Both the position numbers and the translations under genes were made by a program. A stretch of DNA of 64,000 bases from Acanthosoma haemorrhoidale (Eukaryota; Arthropoda; Insecta; Hemiptera; Acanthosomatidae), in the NCBI GenBank assembly GCA_930367205.1, contig OV884011.1, positions 47,071,754 to 47,135,753 of the forward strand, given 5' to 3'. Of the stretch, positions 42,345-55,378 are shown in pieces; position 1 is the stretch's first letter; the number at the start of each line of letters is the position of its first letter. The notes beneath the pieces were generated by a model that was given only the letters and a program-made list of their open reading frames with translations, did not search any database and was not told the origin of the DNA.

Positions 42345-43660
42345 CCAGATACCGACCAACCAGTTTGCTCCCTGTGACCATTATAGGGTGCGGGAAGAAC
42401 CTATTTTGGCGAGCACAGAACTTCTTCAAGGACCGTAAGGGAGGTTTGTTAAGTTGTCAGCAAGGTCCTATGTTGCAGCCCAGAGTTTTGGAATATGAGA
42501 TCTCAAGCCTCCGGTTCCCGCTAAAATGTGATTGAATATTAAAAGGTGATTGCAAAACATTAGGGAGAATTAGAAGTAGCACCCAATGAAGCCCTTAAAC
42601 GTAACACCTAAAAGGGGCATGTAAAAACAAAATAGTTTTCAATACTACAAAATCTTGAGTCAGAGTGACAGTAAAACTAGAACTGTTAAAAAATGTAACT
42701 ACTTTGAATTGTGTAGGGGTGGTCAAAGACCGAAAGTTTATGTTGTGACTTTATCGTACAAACATCTCTCAACTTTTCACATTTAGGTAGTGCAATTATA
42801 CGAGGCAGCGATTTTAACTTCTTTGGCATATGGTATCCATGTAAGCTGTAACACATTGGAAAAGAAAAAGTATGGGAAGAAACTAGTGAGGTGAGGTTCC
42901 AGCGAATGTTCGTACATCAGGGCGATTAGAGCACCTACGTAACCTAGCCTAATACCTATTATTATTAATTAATACCTATTAAGCATGTTGTCTGCCAGCG
43001 GGATTTGTGTCAATCGCACTTAAACTAAGTGAACCAGTAAACATATTTTTCACCAAGAAAGACCAAGCTCCATCGTTAGTTATGAATTCAATGCGTACAA
43101 TTCACCAATTAAATATTTAGGTTGAAACCGTCAATGGACAATTATTGAAGAATTTAATTCAAATTGGTCCCATGAGTTTTAAATTTAGAGTGATGGGAGT
43201 AAACTAAAAGATTGTGTGGATTTTTCTTTCGTGGACATATATAAATAAGATGAAGAAGCTGGCAGAATTAGTTGTTTTGAAGGTTGTCTATGTATACTGA
43301 ATTTCATTACTTGTGAAGAAGTTAACGAGACTAAGTGTCCCTGGTCTAATAATCAAGATAATAATAGTTGGGTATTTTAAAAGCACCTGAATGCAAACAT
43401 CGTGAAAAAGGAAGTAAAGTGCGCTTTACTTATTTAAGTTAGTCTCTACCATCCTAGGAATTGTGGTCAAACTCTACAAAGGAGATAGAAATAAATTATT
43501 TTTTCTCGATTATAGGTCAAGAATGAAGGCCATTTAATTTCGACCTGGATATTTTTGGTAATTCACAGTGTTCATGTGACGCGCAAGAAGTTGAAAGTGG
43601 TGAACATGTTCTGTTTCACGCTAAACTCCATGAAGACCAGAGTGCAGTGAAAGATTAATA
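42345..43660 (+). pseudogene. Decayed LINE reverse transcriptase remains
   Basis: Three landmarks of a non-LTR reverse transcriptase occur in the right order and spacing on the + strand: YRPTSLLPV near 42,348, NSPIKYLG near 43,108-43,131 (about 260 codons later) and CSCDAQEVESGEHVLFH near 43,570-43,620, like the C-terminal Cys/His segment. Frames between are broken. Each motif alone would be weak; the spacing makes the call. Confidence 0.5.
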
Positions 43661-46072
43661 TAACGGAGAAGATCGCTAATCATAAAAGCCTCCTTCCAAA
43701 CCAGTTTCTTCGAAGCCAAGTATTGACAGTGTATTTGGTAATTTTGCGTGCGCAGCGGAACTGTAAAAGAAGAATAAGAATATAAGTGCCATTCATGCGT
43801 TTGCATCTAACACGATTGAACTAGACTTAATAATGACCTTCTACAAGAAGGCAACACATTTTATTTATGGGCAACAGCCCAATTGAAACTGGGTGGGCTC
43901 TTTGTATTTTAGAAATAAACAGTTTCTTCCCCTTTAGTTTATTTATGGTTGGAAAAGGTAATGAAAAAAATAATGTATACTCTCAAAAACTTTATAGTTT
44001 GCTTCTGTCCGCTAGAAGAAAAAATAAATCGTTTAAAAAATTTCATTCAACACATTTGACCTCAATGGATAACATAGCAAAAGATATCACTCTTAAAAGG
44101 TAAGAGAAATGATTCGGGAAAACTTAACATATTCTTTGTGAATGAAGATTTTTCTCAAGTATCAAACTCTGAAAAACTCAGATGGATAAGGAAACTTCAT
44201 ACAGCTCATACTCTGAACACATGAACACACTGAAATGTCTCTGGGTTCATGTAGATAGATATATAGATATATTTCACATTTTTATTTTCAGTAACCTTTT
44301 GACTCGTTCACATCACGATTCGGCGATTAAACACTGCAAGTGTCTCAGTCAGCTGGTCATGCCCACCAGAAAACTTGTTTGGCGGTGTCTTACTATGGAA
44401 AATAGCCCGAAAATTGTTTGTCAGCTGGCGAAAATAGTTTATTTCTCCGTCGTCATAAAAATGAATGGATAAATAAATGTGTTGGTTGCCCAAGGATGCC
44501 AGCACGAAGAAGTGATGACGTTTTGAAAGCGACGTGTGATGAAATGTGTGACAATGATTCTTGCGTTATGACGTTACTTAACGCAGTGTGTTTAAAAACA
44601 GTGACAACCATTATTGTCTCGGACTGTTGATAAATGTTTTCTTCTGAACTAATTTATTATTCTTTCGAATTGTTTGTCATTTTTATTTTTTGTTAGTCTC
44701 ATGCTTTGAATGCACTTCAACTTAATGGCAACTTGATCTAAGAAACAAGTGGCAGAATATTTTAACGTCTATGGGCACGAATTGTCTGAGTCTCAGAACT
44801 ACTTTGTAGGGCTTTCATGTTATGTGGTTAATTTAATCCTCTCCAGGATATGAACTTAATGGCATGAGTACTGTGACTATGAAAACCGTTAAAGTACATT
44901 AACTTGTACTGGAATGAGAAAGTACACCTGGAGGTGACCTTTCACATTCTTCTGTTTGGATTGTTTGTAGTGCACATCTCACTGACTGCAAATGCCATAA
45001 GTTTCATGGAGTTAACAGCATTTTTCATCTCTTATCATCAGATGAAACCATTTAAAAGTTCATATTTCTAGGACAAACGGTGGATTCAGAATGATATATG
45101 GAAATTCAGGGACAGGCGGGAGTGAAAACGTCAGGGTTTCCACAATAACCACCCACCCCTTCCAAAAAAAATAAATAAATACAACATCTCGAAATTACAA
45201 ATAATAAGAGAAGTATATCTATAAATAAATATGTTTTGATTTTCCTTCACCATTGATGTAATTGAATAGGATGAATCAGTCAACAAACACACTTACAAAT
45301 ATTTGATTGATTCAGTTTTAGTTTTAATAAAAGTCAGAGTTCGTATTACCCCTTACCGTAGACATAAATTTTGAACTAAACAAGGAAAATGAATTTTAAG
45401 CAGTTATTATGTAGATATAAGTAAGTATGGGCGCTATATAAATACTTAGGCCGAAGTACAACGGGATTACCCATTTGACATGTAATATTTAAAACATCTC
45501 TACTTTTTTTATTGCAACACTCGGGAAAGTTATAAGACTAAAACTGAATAAAATGAATATCTTGCACAATGGCTTTTTCATCATTCATCGTAGCTTTCTT
45601 TGTTCTTATTTATACCTGTAAAAACGGCAGAATTATCTTTTTATATTTCCTCGTAATTAACCATAATAACATCATTGTAACATTGATAACAGTTTGAGAA
45701 ATTTAGGACTGTTTTTTATTATAAAGGTAATAATAAAAAGCAAATATTCCGCTTACTTGAAATTCTCGTAATATTGCTAAGCTCGACAAGGCCATTTATA
45801 TTTACCTTTAGAAGATATATCAATAACATTTTGTTTTAATGAAATGTTTATTCCACAACTCATTTTATTATTGATGAGATGCAATTTTCCATTAATAATT
45901 TACGATCTACAGTTGATATCAGCTCTCGCATGAAACCGTTAACATTTACGTAAAACACGCACGAACAGGAAACTTGATAACGAGATATGAAAATACATGG
46001 GTTCATAAATAAATATATTAAATCTAGGCACAGAGATACGCGCATATCAGGGAAAAGCTGAAGACACATATC
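43661..46072. other. No recognisable gene
   Basis: AT-rich with scattered frames under 100 codons on both strands. The 44.29-44.63 kb stretch has higher GC and overlapping open frames on both strands, but no splice pair or motif that I can defend. Confidence 0.5.
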
Positions 46073-46560
46073 TTGGAGGCTGGAAGGGCATTGGCAAACC
46101 AAGGAGATAAGAGTGGTGGAATCCTTGTGCATTGGAGACCAGGATCTGGAGAAAGTTTCCGTTTTCCGGTACCTTGGAATTTTAGTGTGGAATTTATGTC
46201 CCAACAGTGTAGAATTATCGAGGATATAAAAGCCTATTCCACGAGACAAATGGGACATTTTTCCAATTGTATCCTTTGTGTAGGAATAGAAATATGGTCA
46301 TTATGGATTAACACTAGATTGTGCTCACGAATGTATAGTCGGGTGGGAGACTTGAAAATTATTAAAATCGGCGATATTCAAACAGGTTCTCGAAAATGCG
46401 ACGTTTGAAGCGGATACTAGACTGAAAAGCATCGAGGTGCACTTAAGAAAAGAAAATAGAAATATTAGGTCATTCACACGCGAGATACACACTGGGATCC
46501 AGAACGACCTACAAATAATACTCAGAGGCAGATCTCGCATGATCTAGATAGGGTCCATCA
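46073..46560 (+). pseudogene. Possible LINE C-terminal remains
   Basis: Frames around 46,150-46,260 read FRF...RYLGILV and EDIKAYSTRQMGHF after one shift. They resemble the FRYLGxxV and EIxxRIxKA blocks of reverse-transcriptase C-termini. Both a minus-strand 132-codon frame and a + strand 111-codon frame overlap here; neither is convincing as a gene. Confidence 0.25.
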
Positions 46561-47169
46561 AAAGATACGGCTGATAAATAAGAACTAGAGCAAAATCAAG
46601 GCTTTTTCGAAGCCATGATACATCATACTAGATTTGATATTTAAAGATATTATTACAACCAAACTTCCTTATTACTGGAACATTCGGAATGGCGGTGTTG
46701 GCCCGGCGCGGAAGTAGTTGGGTTGACTAACAACGGTGTCAGGTCTCCATGCAAATAGCGTCGCTGTGATGTAACCGTTTAAAAAACAAAACCTCCATTA
46801 TAATGGCGTATGTATTTAGTCCCGGCCGCTTCAAGCGTCGTTTATCTTCCAACAATGACCGCTCCTTCAATGGGCTTCTTAACGAAATCTCTGACACAGA
46901 TACAGGCTGATGATGTTGTATCGTTAATGTGACGTAAATATATCATATTTAGTTCTTAGGATCATGCGAGTTCTGTCGGACCTTAAACCTGTTAATGTGA
47001 TATATGGAAAATGGTCAAATAATTCATTTGATAAGCATTTTCTGTATGGATGATATCGAACTGATCGCAGACTCCAAATAGAATGTACAGAGCAAAGAAA
47101 CAGGAGTTTGTAAGGCGGAAATATCGACGAGGCTGACATAACGCCTAACGGGGAAATTGTTTTCATAGA

Positions 47170-47290
47170 AAATCGTTTATTCCAGGAAGAAATTTCAATC
47201 TACTCTATTAATAGGGCGAGGGGTGGGTGATTGTGATAAGGTATCTCATTCACACCGTATTTATCATATCACGTTTACCATATCATACAT
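47170..47290 (-). mobile_element. Short 3' end of J1 LINE
   Basis: It contains TTTCAATCTACTCTATTAATAGGG, close to the TACAATCTACTCTATTGG block at 6,144, and then TCTCATTCACACCGTATTTA, which parallels TCTCATTCATACCATATTTA at 34,053. On the minus strand it ends with AATAAACGATTTTC. Confidence 0.6.
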
Positions 47291-47385
47291 ACAATATTTG
47301 CAGTAAACATACAATATAAACATATGTAAAATATAAACCTATATGGCTATAGAGGAAGAGGCAGACATCTGGGAGATCCCTCATC

Positions 47386-47388
<3 letters not shown>

Positions 47389-47420
<32 letters not shown>
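47389..47420. repeat. (GA)n microsatellite
   Basis: Sixteen GA units, immediately upstream of the LINE insertion at 47,450. Confidence 0.9.
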
Positions 47421-47423
<3 letters not shown>

Positions 47424-47449
47424 TTCATAATGAAGGAAAACTAAAATCT

Positions 47450-47820
47450 CGAGGTTGCTTGCAATGCCTGACAAACCCGGTGTTTAATACTATAACCCCC
47501 GCTCCGTTCCCCCATCGATGGCAGGACGTTGTCGCGGCTGGAACACTTTAGTCTTAGGTTCTAGGTTTAGGTTTTAGTTTGTAAGTTTTTCTCCCACTTT
47601 TTTAAACTGAAGGTTAGCCCCATCACCTTGTAATGTATGTATGTATTTTCCTTTTAACTTCAATCTTATATATGTAACCCAACCTCCTTCAAATGCATCA
47701 GCGCATAGCAGAACGAGGAGAAAAATTTGTTAGTTCTTGTTCATTGATCGTTCATATTTTCACATTGTAAAATTCAAAGGGGTTAAGGAAAAAAAAACAA
47801 AAAAAAAAACGAGGTTGCTT
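47450..47820 (+). mobile_element. 5'-truncated LINE (J2) with poly(A) tail and 11-bp TSD
   Basis: CGAGGTTGCTT at 47,450-47,460 is repeated exactly at 47,810-47,820. Between them lies 349 bp ending in an A-rich tail (from about 47,788). The body matches the repeat at 52.9-53.26 kb (GTGTTTAATACTATAACCCC versus GTGTTTAACACTATGACCCC, and a similar AAAGGGGTTAAGG / AAACGGGCTATGG end). This is the classic result of target-primed reverse transcription. Confidence 0.85.
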
Positions 47821-48049
47821 CCGCTTCAATTTACGAAGAGGGTTGCAGGAATGAGTGATCCTGGAAAGTGATCTTTAGAAGGTTATGGACGGTCTGATTA
47901 TTTTTGATGACGTCAGAAATCTGCCTGGCATTCAGTGAAGTTAAATTGGAACAAATGTAATTTCCTACTGTGAAAATATCATGTGAGTATGTATAAAGTA
48001 ATAAAAAAGAAATTCTGAAATGCCCTTAACAATAATTATTAAAGCCAAG

Positions 48050-48260
48050 TAAACAGAAATGAAGTTGCTCAGAAAGGTTGTGAGATAAGAGAAACTGTGC
48101 ACCGAACGAGATGTGATTCAGAGGTAAACTGGAAGAAATAGAGCTAAAGTAGTTTGGGCATGCATACTTCAATGGAAACCCAAGTGGAACTTAGACCAAA
48201 TGAAAGGGGAGACCACGAAAAATACCAACCTTATCTAATGGTTCAAAGTGGAATGTTTAG
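48050..48260 (+). pseudogene. LINE reverse-transcriptase C-terminal scrap
   Basis: Broken + strand frames give FGHAYFNGNP and KGRPRKIPTLSNGSKW, resembling the WFGHVxRM...GRPRKRWxD signature near the C-terminus of many animal LINE polymerases. No other motif is preserved. Confidence 0.4.
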
Positions 48261-51200
48261 GAAGACAAAGATGGTATTCAGCACCTCAGATGAGAAGATT
48301 CGCCTTGAAAAGGAATGAATAGAGAAGGGGGCCAAAGAAAGCAGGGCTATTTGCTGGAAGGCGCTACAGGACACTTGTGGGGTGGAAAATTTCGTCCATA
48401 ATGAACTTTCCCTCATTAATGGAATATATGGAATCATTCCTGGATTTCTTCCCGATTTCTTCCGAGTATCATATACTTTAAATTGAAACTATCATAACTT
48501 TAAGTAGGGTTTGAATTATTTGGTTTATAAAGTCTTCTACTTTCCATTTCCGGTATGGAACGTTTGAAAGAAGCTAACTTTCCCTCATGCTTATTTGAGC
48601 CTCCCTTTTTGAAACCGTTGCGGTCACAAATGTACATTATAAATCCACCAGTTACTTTTATCTTAATCGACTTTCCATCGGAACTGCTACCCATCGAACT
48701 TCCTGCTGATAGATAGCAGGAGAACAGTGAAAGCAGAAAAGAGTAACCGCGATCTAATCAAATCTATTAAAAAGCGAAAGTTAAACAATAAAGATTGCTG
48801 GCCTGTTTGCGGGAAATGATTACCATTTAAAAAATATTGTTTTCGATTAAATATTCAATCTATAAAAAAATGCCAATTAGATGTAACATATAGATATAAA
48901 TCAACATAATGTTGATCATTGTGTAACCAGTTTATGGCGAAATATTTGATAGTATAGTTAGTAGAACTAACAACTACGGAGCCCCAGATCTGAATTGCTG
49001 AAAGTGTTATAGCCAGGGTGATATTCTCCCTCGTTTCCTATCCATATTGTAATGAAGGCAAATGGATATTAATGTTTCTTAAAACTTAATCATCTTCTTT
49101 GAGTATCCTCTTTGGTCCTAGAGTATTTTCCCAAAGAAACGTTCCGGAATGTTTACTCCTATTGACCAAAGAGTCACTCGACACTCTCCAAAGGTTTTTT
49201 GACATATTTTTAACATTTTTCGAATACATCTCTAACAAGATTTTCATTTCCTTCCAGGCCCCATATTTAGTGACATGTGTACCTCCGTGGAAAATCCGTA
49301 GCTAATTATATGATCTCTTCTAGGAGCTCATTTATCCTATACCTGACCGTCAACTATCCCAGATCACTACTGCTCATTCGCTCTCTGCAGTATAGCACAT
49401 AATTGTAATTGTTTAGCAGTATGTTTCTAAGTCTATTGAAGAAATATTGTTAAATTATTGATTGTATTGGAGACCGCGTGACGAAAATGAGCTTGGTATA
49501 TTTCTCATGTGTTTCCGGTTATCCTTCCTTGTTGGAACAATTTCTAGACATTACTAAAATTTCATATTTCACGGTCAAGTGTAATAAATTAATGTTTTGA
49601 GGGAAACATCAGCTACAATTAAATTTATAAATTACTTCATTCACACTTTTGTTTTAAGGTTTCTAGAGACATAAATATGTATACATCATAAAAATTTTAA
49701 AACAAAACTGCATCCTCATATTAAAAAAACCAAATAGATCTATTAATTGATCTGTTTAATACATTTTTTTATTATTGGTATATGACTTTATATTCATTCA
49801 GAAACAGAAAGATGGAACATACTACGTTAGTTTTAATTTAATATTTCGCTGGTAAAGCGTTCATCTTAAGTATAATAAAAACAACTATCTATCAAATCGT
49901 TTTTGTTTGTTTCTATAAAGGAGTATGAATTTGTTTTGGTTTGTCAGCGCAGGTGGGATGTATGTAAAATTTTATCTAATGTCATTCAATTTTTTTTCTA
50001 GATTTCCTAAAACTGATCGTTGGTAGACAGAGTTGTTTTCATTAAATATAGTACCGTCAAGTGGAAATACATTGATAATAATTCTATTTATTAGAACAAC
50101 ATCCATGAAACTGTGGTATACGACTTCAAACAAACAAAGTACTTCAATTTTATAATTAAAGAAATTTGTTGTTTCGGATTTCATCAGACTTGATAACATC
50201 AAGGATCTGAGGAGAACTCTATGCTTAACTTCAATTAAACGTCATTCATAAGCCGAGGATGTTCAATGCAAAATATTATGCAAGACCCGACATCCGGGTA
50301 AAACCGCCAGCGGTACGACAAGAAACTGGAAACATAGACGGGGAATGGCAAATAGCTCTTGCGGAATAGGTCGTCTGGTAATAACTGGCTTTGAAGTTAT
50401 CTGTTCTTGAAGAAGGAATGAAATCTTACTGACAGATGTCATAAAATGATCATATAAGAGGGATATCCAATAATAAAACATAAAATGCATGCACATTTAT
50501 ACTTTATTACTCCAAGTCATCTGGTGTGACAGAATGGGACCAGTGACCCCGGAACTCCAGCATGCGGATTGGATTCAGGTCAATGTGAGTGTAAATGCCA
50601 AAATGATTTTTAGCTGTTTGGTAACATTTGGTACTTTTTTGCATTAAATATGTAAACAATTAGATTTTTTCTCTCGATTTGGGAATTGGGAATAATTCAT
50701 AAATTTAGACCTATCTGTCCTATTTTCATGATAGGCTGCTTGTTCTAAATCTTCAAGTCTGTCGATGGCTCATAAAACTTTGTTTTTTTTAAGTTATGTT
50801 GGAGACTATTTTGGCTTTACCATCAATTGCTCTGTGAGGAAAAAACAGAACTTTAAACCTTAACTAGGTTTTACTGAAGGTAATAGAAGTGGATCAGTCT
50901 ACAGAAGTGGGTCATATTTGTTTTATCTTGCATTTTTCTTATTTCAACCCGATCATATACAGAGTAATCATAATGGTTGTTCAGTGTACCTTTTGAATTT
51001 CAGATTAATAAGGTAGTTTTTGTAGTCGTTACCGTAAAACATACAGGCATACAGACGAAATACGATTTGATTGTACCTGAACTTCTACTTTCGGGCTGGG
51101 CAATAAGACATTTATATATAAGCACCATACCGATGACATAAGAGCCAGCCACAAAACCTATGTGGAACGGATCTTCGAAAGTTCAGTGAAAGGGCAGGAG

Positions 51201-51420
51201 TTGGGTAGAATTTTCTCTAATTACTACTTGAAATAGCAACATCAAAATACCACTCATGTAAAAAATTGTTGATATTTTCCTGATGACTTGGGAATCGCTT
51301 CAGCTTTCTGATAATTGGATTCTTTTGCTCTTATTTATTATTAATCGAGTCAACCAACTTCGAATATTTTTATTAAATGGCAGAGGAGTATAGTATAATG
51401 TGAACTAGAGTATTCGTTTC
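48261..51420. other. No recognisable gene or repeat
   Basis: AT-rich, with only short chance frames on both strands. Nothing was recognised. Confidence 0.6.
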
Positions 51421-51429
51421 TAGCAGCTC

Positions 51430-51800
51430 GTTCAAATGATATAAGAGAACCTTTTTTTCTCACAAGGAGTCATTCTAAGACCACTAGTCTTCAATATTTA
51501 GAAGTGTAACGTTCCAGAGATTGTAGGATCTTATGCCGACGATACTGTAATTAGATGCTAAGACTACGCTGCCATAAACAACTTTGAAATTAGTGAGATG
51601 AGCTAATTAACTACATGGTTCTGCGTTAATTAGATGAATTAACCAATACAAAAAATATAATTTTCACTTAAAAAAAAAGACTACTGAAAGGCTTGGGACT
51701 AGCCTACGCACGACTAAAACAATAATTGCATCTTGAACCGAGGAACAAAATTGAAACGAAACTGTTCTGCTATATGATACTAGTCTTTACTTCTTCACAG
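51430..51800 (+). pseudogene. LINE reverse-transcriptase core fragment with YADD
   Basis: The + strand reads SQGVILRPLVFNI, then SYADDTVI (catalytic YADD near 51,532-51,543) about 15 codons later, then LTTWFCVN. This is the order of motifs 4, 5 and 6 in non-LTR reverse transcriptases. Stops and a possible shift make it non-functional. Confidence 0.65.
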
Positions 51801-52860
51801 ACTACATACTTAAAGTGCTTTCATCCTTACTAGTTCGTAGTTCGTTAGAATCCAACAAATTCACGACGAGGTAGGAATCCCACCTCTGAATGATGACATT
51901 TAAAAATTGTTCGTTAAATACAACTACATATTGACATTATCTATAGAAACAATTCAATTAACCGTCTAGGAGAAGTCTCACAGGACAAAAAAGAATGAAA
52001 AGCTGCCAATTTTTTTGATTCTCACTGCTGTGCCTTTCATCTTAGGTTGATTTTCTTGCCAAAAATGAAAAAATTCTCGGTATTAAATTCCTGAAAAACT
52101 TTTTAGATATCCCCCAAGTGAATAGACTTTGCCTATAGCTATAAAGATCTGTATAAATAAATAAATAAACATGATAAAAATGAAGCCTATCTATAAATAA
52201 ACAAACACAGCAGGTGAGATTGGCGGGAGGAGCGCGACCTTGACATTGATAGTAACCAGCTGGTATAACGGTAGCGATAACAGGACAGCGGTCTACTCAC
52301 TACAGCAACACTGTTGTACTATCTTATAACAGCTTATAAATAATGAATAATAACTATGCCAACAACATAATAATAACATTTATTATTAATATTGTCTTAA
52401 TTCTAAGGGTTGTCTCAACCATCTGCTGGGCGCAGGCAATATGCTGGGTATGCCAGTGGTCCTTCACGCTTCTTACGAGCAGAATCTATTCCGCGAAAAT
52501 ACATTTTGAGATTTTTTTTGATTAGTCCTAGTTATAATCTATCTATAATGTAGAATATATCAGCCCTTCCACCCAACTTCACTCTATCGTATTGAATTCC
52601 GTGGTCTATCGTATTTAGTGAGTGGCGCGATCAGGAAGGAACGGCCTATTGCTGCCGTTTAGTGGGTAGGAGGATAAAGGTCACTGAGACAAGTGTTCAG
52701 GAGCAGAACTGCGACATATTGTATATATAAGGAGGGTGATGAGAATTGATGGTTTGGAATAGGAATGAGCTGAGGAAATATTATATTATATAGTGCTCGG
52801 AAAGAGGTGAATAGGAGGGAGACATGGGAGTGCCGTTGAGTCCCAAAGACAAATCTAATG
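51801..52860. other. No recognisable gene
   Basis: AT-rich, with two moderately GC-rich patches near 52.2-52.3 and 52.6-52.7 kb. The 109-codon minus-strand frame at 52,659-52,988 overlaps the J2 repeat and is not supported as a gene. Confidence 0.5.
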
Positions 52861-52869
52861 ATGCCTTGG

Positions 52870-53262
52870 TATAAGTTCATCCGCCGGAGACACATCCAGT
52901 TTTTTGACTCGTTGCAGCACCTCACAGACCCAGTGTTTAACACTATGACCCCACCCGCACCGATGGCAACAGACTGTCGGGGAAACATTAGCTTAAGAAT
53001 TAGTATGTAAATTAGTTGTAAGTTTGATCAAAAAGGTGAGCCGCATCACCTTTATTAGAATCAGTTTAGTCCAGTCAGGTATAATGTGTATCATGATACT
53101 TGTTAATACCATTATATAATTTTTATAAAATATCAAAACCTGTATATGTAGCGACGCTACAGGAAATACAAAAATGATTTGTAAATAGATTCGCCTGAGA
53201 ATCTATAATTGTATAATTACTGTAAATTTAAACGGGCTATGGGGAAAATAAATAAACATAAA
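52870..53262 (+). mobile_element. J2 LINE 3' end, second copy
   Basis: Related to 47,461-47,809, with a slightly longer 5' part. A + strand frame ends FIRRRHIQFFDSLQHLTDP...FNTMTPP, possibly the C-terminus of its polymerase. It finishes with GGGGAAAATAAATAAACATAAAA. No target duplication was detected. Confidence 0.6.
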
Positions 53263-54110
53263 AGCCTTTAATAACGGTTGCAAAATATTAAAAGATCATA
53301 TACAGCAAGCGTAACCTTATCTTCATTGTTGTTTCGGAAGGTGCTTAAAGGAGTTCCAATCTAACAAATGAGAAGAAATAGCTGAAGAGAAAAAAAAAAA
53401 CCGTTTAAAAAAACCGTTATCCTGAAGAACGGAACATCTGCTGATCAGCCTAGATCCAGCGAGGTGTCTAGTCCTAGATGGAGTATGCGGTCTAGAGTAG
53501 GCCCAGCAAAGTGGGACGTTTATCTTCTTATACTAAAAGCTTTACCACACCGTTAAAACCCATTTGGAAAAAGACAAATGATAAAATGCTCATCATTTAA
53601 TGAGTCTTTCTTTGGCAATTTTATTTTATTAACGTGGTTTTAGATTTTGTTTTCACGGATATCATGAAGTTACAAAAAGCCCTCTGTTCTCACTGTGTCT
53701 GCCTGCCTGTTCTTGTTAATGTAAATCCCCGGGTTCGCCTAGAGATATGGAATTTTAAGTCGAAGTTTTAAAGGTGAGGCGACCAATAATTACTTGGTAG
53801 TAAGAAGATAAATCTGTATCTACTGTATTGATTAGGACGTCAAAATTAAGATCTTGAAGTCCTGATTAATGCTCTATATGAAAAATTTATATTCAGACTT
53901 TAGTGTATATTAAATATAAAATAAACTCGTTACTGTGCTATATATCACACTTTTAATTTCTATTCAAATTATCAAGGAAAATTATAGACTCAATACTGTA
54001 CAAGTTTTATTAGACAATAAGTAAGTCTGATTAAATTATGTACCTACTGAAACTGAAGAAATGGGTGAGGGTGGGGATAGCGTCAATGAACGAAAATCAT
54101 ATAGCTGTCA
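53263..54110. other. No recognisable gene or repeat
   Basis: AT-rich. Nothing recognised. Confidence 0.6.
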
Positions 54111-54114
54111 ATAT

Positions 54115-54210
54115 TATTATATGGTATGAATGATAACATTTATCTCAATTAATTATTGCCTAATAAAAGGCAGATTGTAATTTTATCTTAATAAAAATTG
54201 TTTATGACAC
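54115..54210 (+). mobile_element. Very short 3' end of J1 LINE, + strand
   Basis: ATGGTATGAATGATAACATTTATCT...TTATTGCCTAATAAAAGGCAGATTGTAATTTTATCTTAATAAAAATTG matches, in complement, the J1 3' end at 34,020-34,075, including the ATTGTAATT and AATAAA blocks (only the short motifs are relied on). It is followed by an A-rich tract. Confidence 0.6.
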
Positions 54211-54372
54211 AAAAAAAAAAAATTTATTATTGGTATATTATTTTTATAAGATTCATTATAAATCGCTTTGTATATTGTCAAATTATTAATGCACTAATAT
54301 TCTGCTATTTAGGTCTAATAAGTGGGAGCCACTAACTTCTATTTATAAAAATGAAACAAATTCCCTTTCTAT

Positions 54373-54440
54373 TTTTTGATGGATTTGAATCCATCATATC
54401 TTGAAACAGTTCATTTAACCACTACACCATATTATTATAT
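54373..54440 (-). repeat. tRNA-like SINE head (minus strand)
   Basis: On the minus strand, GGTGTAGTGGTTAAAT (A-box-like) is followed after about 25 bases by GGATTCAAATCC (B-box consensus). Arms do not form a full cloverleaf. Probably a tRNA-derived SINE head. Confidence 0.4.
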
Positions 54441-55289
54441 ATTTTGCCATAGTAATCATAGACGTATCTCGTAAACTATCTTTGATTCAACGAAGGCTTC
54501 ACGCTTGAAGAACAGAGGGAGCGAGCGATGAGGAGGTATGCGATACCGATGTCCGTCCGCCTTATGTAACCCTTTCACTTTCTTTCGTTACCTTCTTCAG
54601 GGACACCGTAATAACCACTCCAGGTCATGTGTATGTTCTACCTTGTACTTCGAGTGATAATATTTGTTTTTACAACAAAAATTACATGGGGTATCTTATG
54701 GTGAATTTGTTAAAGGTATGTTCATACCACTTCGTCGTATGAAGGATATTTCGGAGCACGTGAAATAGAATAGAAAAAAAAACTTTATTCTTAGGCCTAG
54801 TCCCTTATGAATAATCACAATGCATATGAAAATAAATAAAAAAAAAAATACTAAAAGGAATACCTCAAACTAAAAATATCATTAAAAAATTTGTACAATT
54901 TTAAAAGAAAAATGTATAGTACACAATTTATTTATTATAATTATTATTATAAAATAAAAAAATTTTTCCTGGCTAATCAAGATGGGGAGCCTCTATTTTC
55001 ATTCATGTTAACGGTTATCATCTGTTCTATCATAGTGATCTGAAAATCATTTAATCAATCTGAAATTATGAAGGTATATGGGATGGTTTAAAAATTTAAT
55101 GGTATATTTTCGCTAGGAAACACTCAATATTATTCAATACTACAAAGTATTTAATAAGAAACTCAAGCTCATGATTATTTTTTCAGTTTCTGCTTCCTTT
55201 ATTAAAAAAAAAATTAAGTTAACCGACACATAATCTGCGTGTTTTGAGATGATATTGCCAGTGTTATAATTAAGTATTGACCAAAGGAA

Positions 55290-55378
55290 AAAAATTAGTA
55301 AGGATTGAGACTCGACCCAGGCCCCTCCAAACAAATATGGCTGGGTAACTAATCCATAGATGCACTAGTCTATAAATT
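55290..55378 (-). repeat. Polymerase III-type repeat head (minus strand)
   Basis: On the minus strand, TAGACTAGTGCATCTATGG is followed by GGGTCGAGTCTC, A/B-box-like, and then a T-run near 55,290 that could terminate polymerase III. It adjoins a 300-base GC-rich stretch (55.38-55.68 kb), which may be the rest of the unit. Confidence 0.3.

Noticed and set aside
44182..44630. Overlapping frames on both strands with raised GC and several Cys
   Set aside because: No acceptor/donor pair in a consistent phase and no motif; insufficient to call an exon.
45860..46258. 132-codon minus-strand frame as a host gene
   Set aside because: No recognisable domain, no splice or poly(A) signals. The opposite strand has LINE-like blocks, so the length is probably chance.
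47389..47420. CRISPR-like or satellite array
   Set aside because: It is a simple GA microsatellite. No repeat-spacer arrays exist in the window.
52659..52988. 109-codon minus-strand frame
   Set aside because: It overlaps the J2 LINE 3' end on the + strand and has no recognisable motif.
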